From Kitasatospora sp. NBC_00240 (GTDB lineage Bacteria; Actinomycetota; Actinomycetes; Streptomycetales; Streptomycetaceae), in contig NZ_JAPEMU010000001.1 in assembly GCF_026342405.1 (NCBI RefSeq), positions 9,052,001-9,116,000 on the forward strand: 64,000 nucleotides of DNA. The letters are read 5' to 3'. Positions 24,114 through 32,235 of this stretch are shown in pieces; position 1 is the stretch's first letter; every line of letters begins with the position of its first letter. Made by a program: the position numbers and the translations under genes. The notes beneath the pieces were generated by a model. The model was not told where the DNA came from. It was given only the letters and a program-made list of their open reading frames with translations, and searched no databases.

Positions 24114-24419
24114 GGTGTCCTCCTGATCCTGAGGTCGTGGGCCGCCGGTCGGTCGACACCGTCGCGCCGGAGGGGCGGACAAGGCGGGTGCTCGGGGCCG
24201 GCGAGCGTCGCCGAGGGGCGACACCTCCAGCTTTCCGCGGCCCCGTCCCGACGGCAGCTCGCATCGTTTACGCATCGCATCGGATGGCTCGGATGGCATC
24301 GCACCGGCTCGCCCGGTGGCGTACGGGCCCGGCGTTCGCCGGGCTGTTGCCAGGGCGTCGGCGCGAAGCGGCGGGCGGTGGCCGGGTACCTGCCGGGGGC
24401 AGCCCGGGGCGGCGCGGTC
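24114..24419. other. Intergenic region with GCATCG repeats
   Basis: About 300 nt between the ECF gene end and the small membrane protein gene. It holds the repeat cluster at 24261-24301 and presumably the promoter of the membrane protein-MerR pair. Confidence 0.45.
24261..24301. promoter_or_regulatory. GCATCG direct-repeat cluster, candidate operator
   Basis: GCATCG occurs at 24261, 24272, 24277 and 24296. The first two copies are exactly 11 bp apart (gcatcgtttac, gcatcgcatcg), the helical period used by tetrameric CarH-type MerR regulators. It lies ~150 nt upstream of the membrane protein-MerR pair, so it is a candidate autoregulatory or sigma-dependent site. Confidence 0.35.
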
Positions 24420-25061
24420 TCAGGGTTCGACGGCCAGCTGGTCGCGCAGGCGGATCAGGCCGTCCCTGATCCGGGTCTTGACGGTGCCGAGCGGGGTGCC
24501 CAGGATGGCCGCGATCTGGGCCTGGGTGCAGCCGCCGTAGTAGGCGAGCGTCAGCGACTCCCGCTGCCCCTCGGTCAACGAGCCGAGCAGCCGCCGCACC
24601 CGCTCCTGCTCGAGGCGGAGTTCCACCTGCTCGGCGACCTCGTCGAAGACCGGTACGTACGAACGGACGGCGTCCAGCTGGTCCCGGTCGTGCGCGGCCT
24701 GGGCGGATCGGACCCGGTCGACGGCCCGGCGGTGGGCGATGGTGAGGGCCCAGGAGAGGACCGTGCCCCGTTCGGGGCGGTAGCTGCCGGCCGAACGCCA
24801 CAGCTCCAGCATCACCTCCTGCGCCACCTCCTCGGACTGCGCCCGATCCCGCAGGACCCGTCCCACCACGCCGAGCACCGGCCCGGTCAGCCGGTCGTAC
24901 AGGCGGTCGAAGGCGGTTTCGTCGCCCCGGGCGACCAGCGCCACCAGCGCGCGCAGGGCCGCACCGCGATCGGGCCGTCCGGGGGCGGCCGGGCCGGGGT
25001 GCGGGAGTTCCCGCGCGGGGCGGTACTGCGCCGGTGCGTTCACCGTGCCACCGTCACGCAC
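24420..25061 (-). CDS. ECF RNA polymerase sigma factor (SigK-like)
   Basis: A 213-residue ECF sigma factor. Region 2 is at residues ~45-115 (ETAFDRLYDRL, AQSEEVAQEVMLELWRSA, GTVLSWALTIAHRRAVDRVR). Region 4 is at ~155-205 (LTEGQRESLTLAYYGGCTQAQIAAILGTPLGTVKTRIRDGL). No zinc anti-sigma gene is adjacent. It lies upstream of and on the same strand as the small membrane protein and MerR genes, which may be its regulators or targets. The start is uncertain: GTG 25061 gives the longest frame, GTG 25043 has a weak GGTGG upstream. No SnoaL or other C-terminal extension. Confidence 0.88.
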   Translation of the reverse strand: MRDGGTVNAPAQYRPARELPHPGPAAPGRPDRGAALRALVALVARGDETAFDRLYDRLTGPVLGVVGRVLRDRAQSEEVAQEVMLELWRSAGSYRPERGTVLSWALTIAHRRAVDRVRSAQAAHDRDQLDAVRSYVPVFDEVAEQVELRLEQERVRRLLGSLTEGQRESLTLAYYGGCTQAQIAAILGTPLGTVKTRIRDGLIRLRDQLAVEP

Positions 25062-25263
25062 GCGCCGATGCCGGGGCTACTTGCAGCGTTCCTGCATCGT
25101 CTTGGTCGGGTTCGTCGGCCGGGGGACAGGCAGGCCGGTTGCCCGGGCCCCGCCGGTGCCGTTCCCGCTGCGGCCCCGGCCGGGCCGGGGCCGAGAAATT
25201 CTGCGGAGGCCGGGGCGCGGCCCCCTCGGCGGCGGCGCGCCGGGCCCCGGAACCGGCTCCCGA

Positions 25264-25638
25264 TCAGGCGGGCGGCGGCGTGTCCGGCCAGCGGGCGGAC
25301 GGTTCGCCGGGAGCGACGGTGGCGCCGGCCAGGTCCACTGCGGCGCCGTGCCGGTGGCGCCGGGCGGCTTCGGTCCCGGCCTCGGTCGCCGCCGCGGCGA
25401 GTGCCTCCTCGGCGGTCGCGGCGCAGACGGTGAAGTGCTGGATGCCGCGCCGGCCCTCGTCGCCGACCGTGGTGAGGGTGACGCCCCAGCGGCGGTGCGG
25501 CAGGTCGAACCGGGGCCAGGGCTGCACCACGGGGTCGCAGGCCGGCGGCGGCGTCGCGTCCGGCTCCCAGACGGTCGCGGGCCGGCAGCCCTGCGCCGCG
25601 GGGTCGTCGGCGAAGGGGATCGGCGGTTTGGCGATCAC
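25264..25638 (-). CDS. Hypothetical protein
   Basis: A 124-residue protein with no recognised family. It is Pro/Ala-rich at both ends with a more ordered middle (RRWGVTLTTVGDEGRRGIQHFTVCAATAEEALAAA). I choose GTG 25638 because AAGGGA lies 9 nt upstream; the ATG at 25647 has the same site directly abutting it. It lies between the ECF and AMIN-like genes on the same strand. No signal peptide. Confidence 0.5.
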   Translation of the reverse strand: MIAKPPIPFADDPAAQGCRPATVWEPDATPPPACDPVVQPWPRFDLPHRRWGVTLTTVGDEGRRGIQHFTVCAATAEEALAAAATEAGTEAARRHRHGAAVDLAGATVAPGEPSARWPDTPPPA

Positions 25639-25811
25639 GGGCGGCATTCCCTTCGAGGGGGCGGGCGTCGGGTGGGACGCTCACGGCTGTCCTGAGGAGT
25701 GGTGGCCGCAGCCCGCCCGGTCGGCGCGGGTGCGGTCGCGGTCGGTCGTCGGCGGTCGGCCCGGGTGACCCGGCCGGCGGGGTGGCCGGGCCACCCGGGC
25801 CCGTGGTCGGT

Positions 25812-26429
25812 TCAGCGGGCGGGGGTCGCGTTCCAGCTGTGTGCCACGTCGATCACCAGTCGGTTGTCGAGCTGGTAGACCCGGAACGGCAGGCGGGCCC
25901 GGACACCGAGACCGATCTGGGTCTGGCCTTCGAAGCTGGCTCCGAAGCGGGAGTCGACGAAGGTCCGGTAGCCGGCCAGGTTGACGCCGGGCAGCGGCTG
26001 GCCGCCCCGGCCCGGGTAGGTGGACGCACCCGTGGCGGGGTCGTAGGACGGCGCGTTGACCACGATCTCGATGATCGCGCCGCCGCGCACCGGCAGCACC
26101 TGGCCCGATCCGTCCTGGTGGAGGGTGGTGACGTACCGGACGTGGTAGCCGGCCGGCGCACCGGTCGAGGTGCCCGGTACGTCGAGGACCAGGCGGTCGT
26201 AGCAGGGGTGCGCGCCGGTGCGGATGTTCCGTAGCGGCTGCGAGTTGACGGAGTTGAGGTCCTTCGGCAGGCTCCCCCAGCCCACCGGGCAGAGCTCCGG
26301 GGCCGGCGCGGCTGCGGCCACCGCGCGGGTGGCGGGCGCCGCCGGGGTGGTGGCACCGGCGAGGGTGACCGGGACCGCGACAGTCGCGGCGAGAGCGAGT
26401 GCACCCGGGATGATGAACCAACGTCGCAT
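25812..26429 (-). CDS. Secreted AMIN-like domain protein
   Basis: A 205-residue protein with a Sec signal peptide (RRW, IIPGALALAATVAVPVTLA, cleavage near AGA at ~25-26). The mature part matches AMIN-like proteins of actinomycetes: N-terminal PLRNIRTGAHPCYDRLVLDVPG, central VRYVTTLHQDGSG and a C-terminal FRVYQLDNRLVIDVAH strand pair. AMIN domains bind the cell wall or envelope. AAGGAGG precedes the ATG, and TAGGGT at about 26465 on this strand is a likely -10. It stands alone; its partner is unknown. Confidence 0.8.
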   Translation of the reverse strand: MRRWFIIPGALALAATVAVPVTLAGATTPAAPATRAVAAAAPAPELCPVGWGSLPKDLNSVNSQPLRNIRTGAHPCYDRLVLDVPGTSTGAPAGYHVRYVTTLHQDGSGQVLPVRGGAIIEIVVNAPSYDPATGASTYPGRGGQPLPGVNLAGYRTFVDSRFGASFEGQTQIGLGVRARLPFRVYQLDNRLVIDVAHSWNATPAR

Positions 26430-26636
26430 GGCTGCCTCCTTGGGCAGTGCGTGAGTCTCTCACCCTAGGAGACGGCAGTACCGGAATGCACGGTTCCACT
26501 CCGGTGCCGCCGGTTCTTTCTGCTTCCGTCCGCCGCGGTGCGGGCCCCGCGCGGCAGGTACGCCGCCGGTGGGCTTCTGCCTCAGGGTCATCTGCGTGAC
26601 GGTCACTTGCGCGGCGGTCGTCCGCGCGGTGGTCAC

Positions 26637-26686
26637 CTGGGCGCCGGCCGGCGCCCAGGCGCCGCCGCCCGGGGCGGGAGGCGGCG
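26637..26686 (-). terminator. Two adjacent hairpins after the CGNR gene
   Basis: ctgggcgccgg/ccggcgcccag (26637-26658) is a perfect 22-bp palindrome. cgccgcc (26660-26666) and ggcggcg (26680-26686) form a second stem next to the CGNR gene stop. Together they suit termination of the leftward transcript. Confidence 0.6.
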
Positions 26687-27313
26687 TCAGGTGGTTCCGG
26701 CGGCCCGGGTGCGGGCGTAGTGGCGGGCGGCCCGGACCCGGTCGCCGCAGCGTTGCGAGCACCACTGCCGGGCGCCGTGGGTGCGTAGGAAGTACCGGAT
26801 GCAGCCGGTGGCGCCGCAGGCGGCTACGGCCTCCGCGTGCGGGCCGCTGAGCAGTTCGGCGGCGTCGCGGGCGAGGCGGGTGAGTGCGGCGTCCAGTGGC
26901 GTGCCACCGGCCGGCCGGGACTCCAGCCGGGGGCCGTCCGCGGTGCCGTCCCAGTGCAGTCGGCCGGTGAAGGGGGTGGCCGCGAGCGCGCTGTTGAGCT
27001 CGGCCAGTGCCGCCGGGTCGGGGGCGTCGCCGGTCAGCCGCGCCGTGAACAGGTCGCGTACGCACTCGCGCAGCGCTCGCAGCCGCCCGGCCTCGCCGGG
27101 GGTGAGGGTGCGGCGGGTCGGCAGCAGGCCGCTGCCGGTCAGCCAGTCGAGGGCGGCGGCCGGTTCGGCCAGGTCGTCGAAGGCGCCGGTGGGGCGGATG
27201 GTCCGGGTGTTCACCAGCGCGAGGGCGGGGTGCTGGTCGGCGCCGGGGGCGGCGGGCAGCGGCTGGGGGGCGGCGCCGCCGGGCGCGGTGTGCGGGGTAG
27301 TCACATCTCTCAC
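26687..27313 (-). CDS. CGNR zinc-finger (ABATE-domain) regulator
   Basis: A 208-residue protein with an N-terminal ABATE-type ligand domain (LALVNTRTIRPTGAFDDLAEP, RLRALRECVRDLF) and a C-terminal CGNR zinc finger: C-G-A-T-G-C, then QWCSQRCGDRVRAARHYAR, with four Cys. The usual CGNR signature is CGDR here. It is a predicted DNA-binding repressor or activator, divergent from a metallo-hydrolase gene with an 82-nt gap that contains repeated CCGTGAG half-sites. That gene is its most likely target. The GTG start has AGAGG 4-5 nt upstream. Confidence 0.85.
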   Translation of the reverse strand: MRDVTTPHTAPGGAAPQPLPAAPGADQHPALALVNTRTIRPTGAFDDLAEPAAALDWLTGSGLLPTRRTLTPGEAGRLRALRECVRDLFTARLTGDAPDPAALAELNSALAATPFTGRLHWDGTADGPRLESRPAGGTPLDAALTRLARDAAELLSGPHAEAVAACGATGCIRYFLRTHGARQWCSQRCGDRVRAARHYARTRAAGTT

Positions 27314-27385
27314 GGTACCTCTTGCTGTTCTCCGTGAGGAGGACTAGCGTCATTCTCACGTCAAACGGCCAACTATTCCGTGAGA
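27308..27385. promoter_or_regulatory. CCGTGAGR half-sites between divergent genes
   Basis: TCTCACGG (27308-27315) is the exact inverse of CCGTGAGA (27378-27385). A third copy, CCGTGAGG, lies at 27342-27349. The outer copies cover the start of each divergent gene, so one regulator could control both. The likely regulator is the CGNR protein. Confidence 0.45.
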
Positions 27386-27395
27386 GGTCCTCCTG

Positions 27396-28190
27396 ATGCC
27401 CACATCCGCGCTGCCCGCCTCCGTGCTGTCCGTCCACGCCGTCGGCGGTCCCACCGCCGTCATCGAGTACGGCGGCTTGCGCCTGCTGACCGACCCCACC
27501 TTCGACGAGCCCGGCGACTACGTTCCCGAGCGCGGCCTGATCCTCAGCAAGCTCGCCCCGTCCGGGCTCGCCGCCGACCAGGTCGGCCCGGTCGACGCGG
27601 TCCTGCTCTCGCACGACCAGCACGCCGACAACCTCGACACCGCCGGCCGGCTCGCCCTGGCGAAGGCCCCTCTCACCGTCACCACGCCGGCCTCCGCCGC
27701 CCGTCTCGGCGCCGCGGCACGCGGCCTCGCCCCCTGGGAGTCCCTGGAGCTGGCCCGACCGGCCGGCGGGACGGTCGTCGTCACCGCCGTACCGGCCCGG
27801 CACGGCCCCGAGGGCTGCGAGCCCGTCACCGGCGACGTCACCGGGTTCGTGCTGACCGGCCCCGGCCTGCCCACCGTGTACGTGAGCGGCGACAACGCCT
27901 CGATGGGCAACGTCCGGGAGATCGCCCACCGGGTCGGCCCGGTGGACACCGCGCTGCTCTTCGCCGGGGCCGTTCGCACCCGCCTCTTCGGCGGCGCCCT
28001 GCTCACGCTCGACAGTGCGCAGGCCGCGGAGGCCACGGTCGTACTCGGCGCCCGCCGGGTCGTGCCCCTGCACTTCAACTCGTGGATGCACTTCACCGAG
28101 GGCGCGGCCCACCTGCGGGTCGCCTTCGAGGCGGCCGGTCTGGCCGACCGCCTGGTGCTGCTCGCGCCCGGTGAGTCCGCAGCCGTCTGA
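27396..28190 (+). CDS. UlaG-like MBL-fold metallo-hydrolase
   Basis: A 264-residue metallo-beta-lactamase-fold protein of the UlaG/L-ascorbate-lactonase-like branch. Zinc ligands lie in SHDQHADNLD (H73, H76, D78), followed by VPARHGPEG, YVSGDNASM and VPLHFNSWMHF near the end. Family enzymes open lactones or cleave phosphodiesters; the substrate here is unknown. GGTCCTCC-like sequence precedes the ATG, and GGAGGAC further upstream may be part of the promoter region. Probably regulated by the divergent CGNR protein. Confidence 0.82.
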   Translation: MPTSALPASVLSVHAVGGPTAVIEYGGLRLLTDPTFDEPGDYVPERGLILSKLAPSGLAADQVGPVDAVLLSHDQHADNLDTAGRLALAKAPLTVTTPASAARLGAAARGLAPWESLELARPAGGTVVVTAVPARHGPEGCEPVTGDVTGFVLTGPGLPTVYVSGDNASMGNVREIAHRVGPVDTALLFAGAVRTRLFGGALLTLDSAQAAEATVVLGARRVVPLHFNSWMHFTEGAAHLRVAFEAAGLADRLVLLAPGESAAV

Positions 28191-28586
28191 CCTGCTGGAA
28201 ACGAGATCTGACGGATCGTCGGGTTCGAGGGGCGGGCGCTCGCGGGGCTCGGCGGACCGCCGCACCGCTCCCCTGCGTCCCGCGTCCCCGCCCGCCGCCG
28301 GACCCGCCGCCCGCCGCCGTCGCGGCCGGGCGGCGGCGGCGCGAACTCCGGTCACGACGGGCCGGTTTGCCGGCCGGCCCCGGGCGACCGTTCGGGTGCC
28401 CAGGACCGGTGCCAGCGCCAGTGCGGACCCCTCTCGAAGCCCCCGCCGGGCCGGGTGCTAGCGTCGCGGGACACCTGGACGGTTGGGCGCACGGGGGTGG
28501 CCCGCACCTGAGCGCACACCCCGGACTGCCCGCCCCCACGCCCGGCACAGTGCCGGCCCCGGACACCGGAAGGTCTGCAGACTCCG
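28191..28586. other. Intergenic region before the amidase gene
   Basis: About 400 nt. It holds a hairpin near 28305-28335 and a possible -10 (TAGCGT, 28458-28463) for the amidase gene. No coding frame is convincing. Confidence 0.45.
28305..28335 (+). terminator. GC hairpin after the metallo-hydrolase gene
   Basis: cgccgcccg (28305-28313) and cgggcggcg (28327-28335) are exact complements around a 13-nt loop, ~115 nt after the stop of the metallo-hydrolase gene. Confidence 0.5.
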
Positions 28587-31500
28587 TTGACGAACCTCAG
28601 CGCCCCACCAGACGGCGCCCCTCTCCCGACGCACCGCCGCAAGCGGCGACTTCGCATACCGATGGTGGTCGGAGCGGCCGTGGTCGCCTCCGCCACCACC
28701 TTCGCGCTGCTCGCCGACGCGGGCACCACCAAGGCCGCGGTGACCGGCCCCGACTCCCTGCAGCGCGGATTCGCCGACGCAGCCGGTGAGTTCCACGTAC
28801 CGCAGAGCGTGCTGCTCGCCCTCTCGTACCAGCAGACCCGCTGGGAGTCGCACGGCGGCGAGCCCAGCACCACGGGCAACTACAACGTGATGGGGCTCAC
28901 CCAGGTCGACCTCGCGGAGGTGGCCAAGGCGATCAAGTCGGGCCCCGGCCCGGAGGCCGACGGCCGGGGCGACGGAGCGCCGGTGCGCAAGGACCCGCCG
29001 CCGGTCGAGGTCAAGGACAGCCCCGCGCTGCACACCCTGGACAAGGCCGCCAAGCTGATCGGCCGGCCCGCCGGCCAGCTGAAGTCGGACCCGGTGCAGA
29101 GCGTGCGCGGTGCCGCGGCCCTGCTGGCGAAGTACCAGAAGGATGCCGGGCGCCCCGCCTCCGAGGACCCGGCCGCCTGGTACGAGGCGGTGGCCCGGTT
29201 CAGCGAGTCCACCGACAGCGCCGGCGGCAAGGCCTTCGCCGACCGGGTCTTCGACACCGTCAAGATCGGCGCCCGGCGCACCACGGCCGACGGCCAGCTG
29301 GTCGCCCTGGCGCCCGCGCCGGCCGTGCCGGCCGGCACCGACGTGGCCCTCACCCCGCGCGCCAGCGCCGACGGCCAGGGCACCGCCCCGGCGCCGTCCG
29401 CCAAGTCGAGCGGCGCACCGGCCCCCTCGGCCCCGTCCACCGCCAAGGCCACGCCCACCGCGCCGAAGAGCCCGGCCCGGGCCACCGGCAGCCCCGCCTC
29501 GCGGAGCGCGGCCGTGAGCCGCAGCGCGCTCGGCGCCGTGGAAGGGGCGGCCGACGCCACCCCGGAGTGCCCCGCCGCGCTGGGCTGCGACTACCGCCCG
29601 GCCGCCTACCAGCTGACCAACGCCGCCGACCCGACCTCGTACGGCAACTACAGCGTGGGCAACCGCCCGGCCGACGGCGACGCGATCCAGTACATCGTGA
29701 TCCACGACACCGAGGGCGGCTTCGACGGGTCCATCGCGACCTTCCAGAACCCGACCACGCAGGCCAGCGCGCACTACATCGTGCGGTCCTCGGACGGCCA
29801 CGTGAGCCAGCTGGTGAACACCAAGGACGTCGCCTGGCACGCGGGCAACAAGAGCGTCAACATGCACAGCATCGGCGTCGAGCACGAGGGCTACGCCTTC
29901 CCGACCACCAAGCCCACCTGGTACTCGGAGCAGCTCTACCAGTCCTCGGCCACCCTGGTCCGCTACCTGGCGGACCGCTTCGGCGTGCCGCTGGACCGGC
30001 AGCACATCATCGGCCACGACGACGTGCCCGGCCCGACCGAGGCCCTGATGTCCGGCATGCACTGGGACCCGGGAACGTTCTGGGACTGGAACCACTACCT
30101 GGACCTGCTCGGTGCGCCGGTCCAGGCCAACACCGGCGGCCCGCTGCTGGCCGGCGGCAAGGTCACCATCGCGCCGGCCTTCGACGCGAGCAACACCCCG
30201 CCGGTCGACGGCACCGCGGCCCGGCCGCAGAACTTCGTCTACCTGCGCACCCAGCCCGCCGCCGACGCGCCGCTGGTGAACGGCGGCACCACCCAGGCCG
30301 CCGACGTCCGCGCCAAGGCGGTGGCCGGCACCAGCTTCGTGGTCGCCGAGCAGCAGGGCGACTGGACGGCGGTCTGGTACGGCGGCAAGAAGGCCTGGTT
30401 CGCCAACCCGGGCGGCCGGGCGGGCACGGCCGACAACCGCACCGGGCAGACCGTGCTGACCCCGCGCCAGGGCCTCAGCTCGGTGCCGGTCTACGGCCGG
30501 TTCTACCCCGAGCTGTCCAAGTACCCGGCCGGGATCGACACGTCGAACCTGACCCCGGCCCCGTACACCAGCGTCTCGGTGCCGGCCGGGCAGTCCTACC
30601 TCGCGCTCGGGCCCGAGCCGGTGAAGGGCGACTACTACTACACCCAGAACATCAACGGCGACGCGCCCAACGACCGCACGCTGGTCGTCGGCGACGAAAC
30701 CTACTACCCGATCCGCTACAACCACCGGCTGGCCTACCTCAAGGCGAGCGACGTCGAGGTGCGCAGCGCCGTGACGCCGCCGCCGAGCGGCTACACGCCC
30801 GCCGGTCCGACCCGGCTGCTGGACACCCGTGACGGTACGGGTGGCCGGTCGGGCAAGGTGGGCGGCGGCCAGTCGGTCGTGCTGCAGGTCGCCGGGGCTC
30901 CGCTCGGCGGCGGCAAGTCGGTGCCGGCCGATGTGACAGCGGTGGTGCTGAACGTGACGGCGACCGACCCGACCGCGCCGAGCTTCGTCGCGGTGTACCC
31001 GGACGGTCAGCCGCGCTCCTCGGCGTCGAACCTCAACTTCACCGCGGGGCAGACGATTCCGAACCTGGTCGTGGTCCCGGTGATCAACGGGAAGGTCGAC
31101 CTGTACAACAACTACGGCGACGTCCACCTGATCGCCGACATCACCGGGTACTACTCGCCGAACGGCACCTCGAAGCTCTCCACCGCCGGCCCGGCGCGGC
31201 TGCTGGACACCCGTGACGGTACGGGTGGCCGGTCGGGCAAGGTGGGTGGTGGCCAGTCGGTCGTGCTGCAGGTCGCCGGGGCTCCGCTCGGTGGCGGCAA
31301 GTCGGTGCCGGCCGATGTGACGGCGGTGGTGCTGAACGTGACGGCGACCGACCCGACCGCGCCGAGCTTCGTCGCGGTGTACCCGGACGGTCAGCCGCGC
31401 TCCTCGGCGTCGAACCTCAACTTCACGGCGGGGCAGACGATTCCGAACCTGGTCGTGGTCCCGGTGATCAACGGGAAGGTCGACCTGTACAACAACTACG

Positions 31501-31919
31501 GCGACGTCCACCTGATCGCCGACATCAGCAGCTACTACACCACCGGCGGAGGCTCGTCCTTCGTCAGCGCGGGCCCGACCCGGCTGCTGGACACCCGCAA
31601 CGGCACCGGCGCCCGGGCCGGCAAGCTCCAGGGCGGCCAGTCGCTGGCCCTCCAGGTGACCGGCCGCTCCGGCGTCCCGGCCAACGTCACGGCGGTGGTG
31701 CTGAACGTGACGGCGACCGACCCGACCGCGCCCAGCTTCGTCGCGGTGTACCCGGACGGTCAGCAGCGGACCTCGGCGTCGAACCTCAACTTCACGGCGG
31801 GGCAGACGATTCCGAACCTGGTCGTGGTCCCGGTGATCAACGGGAAGGTCGATCTCTACAACAACTACGGCGACGTCCACCTGATCGCGGACGTGGCCGG
31901 GTACTACACGGCGGGCTGA
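28587..31919 (+). CDS. Secreted N-acetylmuramoyl-L-alanine amidase with three C-terminal repeats
   Basis: A 1110-residue cell-wall hydrolase. Residues 1-50 form a long signal peptide (HRRKRRLR, then VVGAAVVASATTFALLADA). Residues ~55-230 resemble a lysozyme-like substrate-positioning domain (FHVPQSVLLALSYQQTRWESH). An Ala/Pro linker follows. Residues ~360-510 are Amidase_2/PGRP with H373 (VIHDTEGG), H427/H433 (NMHSIGVEHEG), H477 (IIGHDDVPGP) and D494 as likely zinc or catalytic residues. An SH3-like stretch (YLRTQPAADAPL) comes next. The last ~370 residues are three ~128-residue beta-rich repeats (RLLDTR, VVLNVTATDPTAPSFVAVYPDG) that may bind wall polymer. It cleaves the MurNAc-L-Ala bond. 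The TTG start is tentative because GGAAGG lies 13 nt upstream. Confidence 0.88.
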   Translation: MTNLSAPPDGAPLPTHRRKRRLRIPMVVGAAVVASATTFALLADAGTTKAAVTGPDSLQRGFADAAGEFHVPQSVLLALSYQQTRWESHGGEPSTTGNYNVMGLTQVDLAEVAKAIKSGPGPEADGRGDGAPVRKDPPPVEVKDSPALHTLDKAAKLIGRPAGQLKSDPVQSVRGAAALLAKYQKDAGRPASEDPAAWYEAVARFSESTDSAGGKAFADRVFDTVKIGARRTTADGQLVALAPAPAVPAGTDVALTPRASADGQGTAPAPSAKSSGAPAPSAPSTAKATPTAPKSPARATGSPASRSAAVSRSALGAVEGAADATPECPAALGCDYRPAAYQLTNAADPTSYGNYSVGNRPADGDAIQYIVIHDTEGGFDGSIATFQNPTTQASAHYIVRSSDGHVSQLVNTKDVAWHAGNKSVNMHSIGVEHEGYAFPTTKPTWYSEQLYQSSATLVRYLADRFGVPLDRQHIIGHDDVPGPTEALMSGMHWDPGTFWDWNHYLDLLGAPVQANTGGPLLAGGKVTIAPAFDASNTPPVDGTAARPQNFVYLRTQPAADAPLVNGGTTQAADVRAKAVAGTSFVVAEQQGDWTAVWYGGKKAWFANPGGRAGTADNRTGQTVLTPRQGLSSVPVYGRFYPELSKYPAGIDTSNLTPAPYTSVSVPAGQSYLALGPEPVKGDYYYTQNINGDAPNDRTLVVGDETYYPIRYNHRLAYLKASDVEVRSAVTPPPSGYTPAGPTRLLDTRDGTGGRSGKVGGGQSVVLQVAGAPLGGGKSVPADVTAVVLNVTATDPTAPSFVAVYPDGQPRSSASNLNFTAGQTIPNLVVVPVINGKVDLYNNYGDVHLIADITGYYSPNGTSKLSTAGPARLLDTRDGTGGRSGKVGGGQSVVLQVAGAPLGGGKSVPADVTAVVLNVTATDPTAPSFVAVYPDGQPRSSASNLNFTAGQTIPNLVVVPVINGKVDLYNNYGDVHLIADISSYYTTGGGSSFVSAGPTRLLDTRNGTGARAGKLQGGQSLALQVTGRSGVPANVTAVVLNVTATDPTAPSFVAVYPDGQQRTSASNLNFTAGQTIPNLVVVPVINGKVDLYNNYGDVHLIADVAGYYTAG
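30813..31919 (+). repeat. Three tandem 384-nt coding repeats
   Basis: The units start at 30813, 31197 and 31581 (common start cggctgctggacacccg), exactly 384 nt apart. Units 1 and 2 are nearly identical at DNA level over most of their length; unit 3 is more diverged at its 5' half and close to identical in the second half. Homology this close allows unequal recombination that would add or remove whole repeats in frame. Confidence 0.9.
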
Positions 31920-31938
31920 CCCACCGCCACCACCGGTC

Positions 31939-31977
31939 GGGGCCGGCTCCTGGGGATCACCCCCGGGGGCCGGCCCC
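31939..31977 (+). terminator. Hairpin after the amidase gene
   Basis: ggggccggc (31939-31947) and gccggcccc (31969-31977) are exact complements. The 21-nt interior can form an extra GGGG/CCCC stem. It lies 20 nt after the amidase stop. Confidence 0.7.
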
Positions 31978-32133
31978 GCGCCGTTCGCCGGGTCGGCCCG
32001 CACCCCGACCGGTCGCGGGCGCACCCGCGTCCTCCCACCCGTCGTCAACAGGCGTGCGGGGCGCCGTTCGCCCCCGGACGGGGACGGCGGCGCCGCCGTC
32101 GGCCCGCCCCCGTCCCGCTCGGCACCGTCCCCA

Positions 32134-32157
32134 CCGGGTAACACCTTCGTCACCCGG
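32134..32157. promoter_or_regulatory. Inverted repeat upstream of the ESX-like operon
   Basis: CCGGGTAACACC (32134-32145) and TTCGTCACCCGG (32146-32157) form an imperfect palindrome with exact 6-bp outer arms, ~80 nt before the first gene. Candidate operator; no regulator is assigned. Confidence 0.3.
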
Positions 32158-32235
32158 CTGGATCGGAGCGTCATGTACTCGCTACGGTGGCCCGCGAACG
32201 TATCACCGGACACATCCGCACTCACGGGGGCAACA

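Larger units (their letters stand above)
31920..32235. other. Intergenic region before the ESX-like operon
   Basis: About 315 nt. It contains the terminator at 31939-31977 and the inverted repeat at 32134-32157. No coding frame is convincing. Confidence 0.45.
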
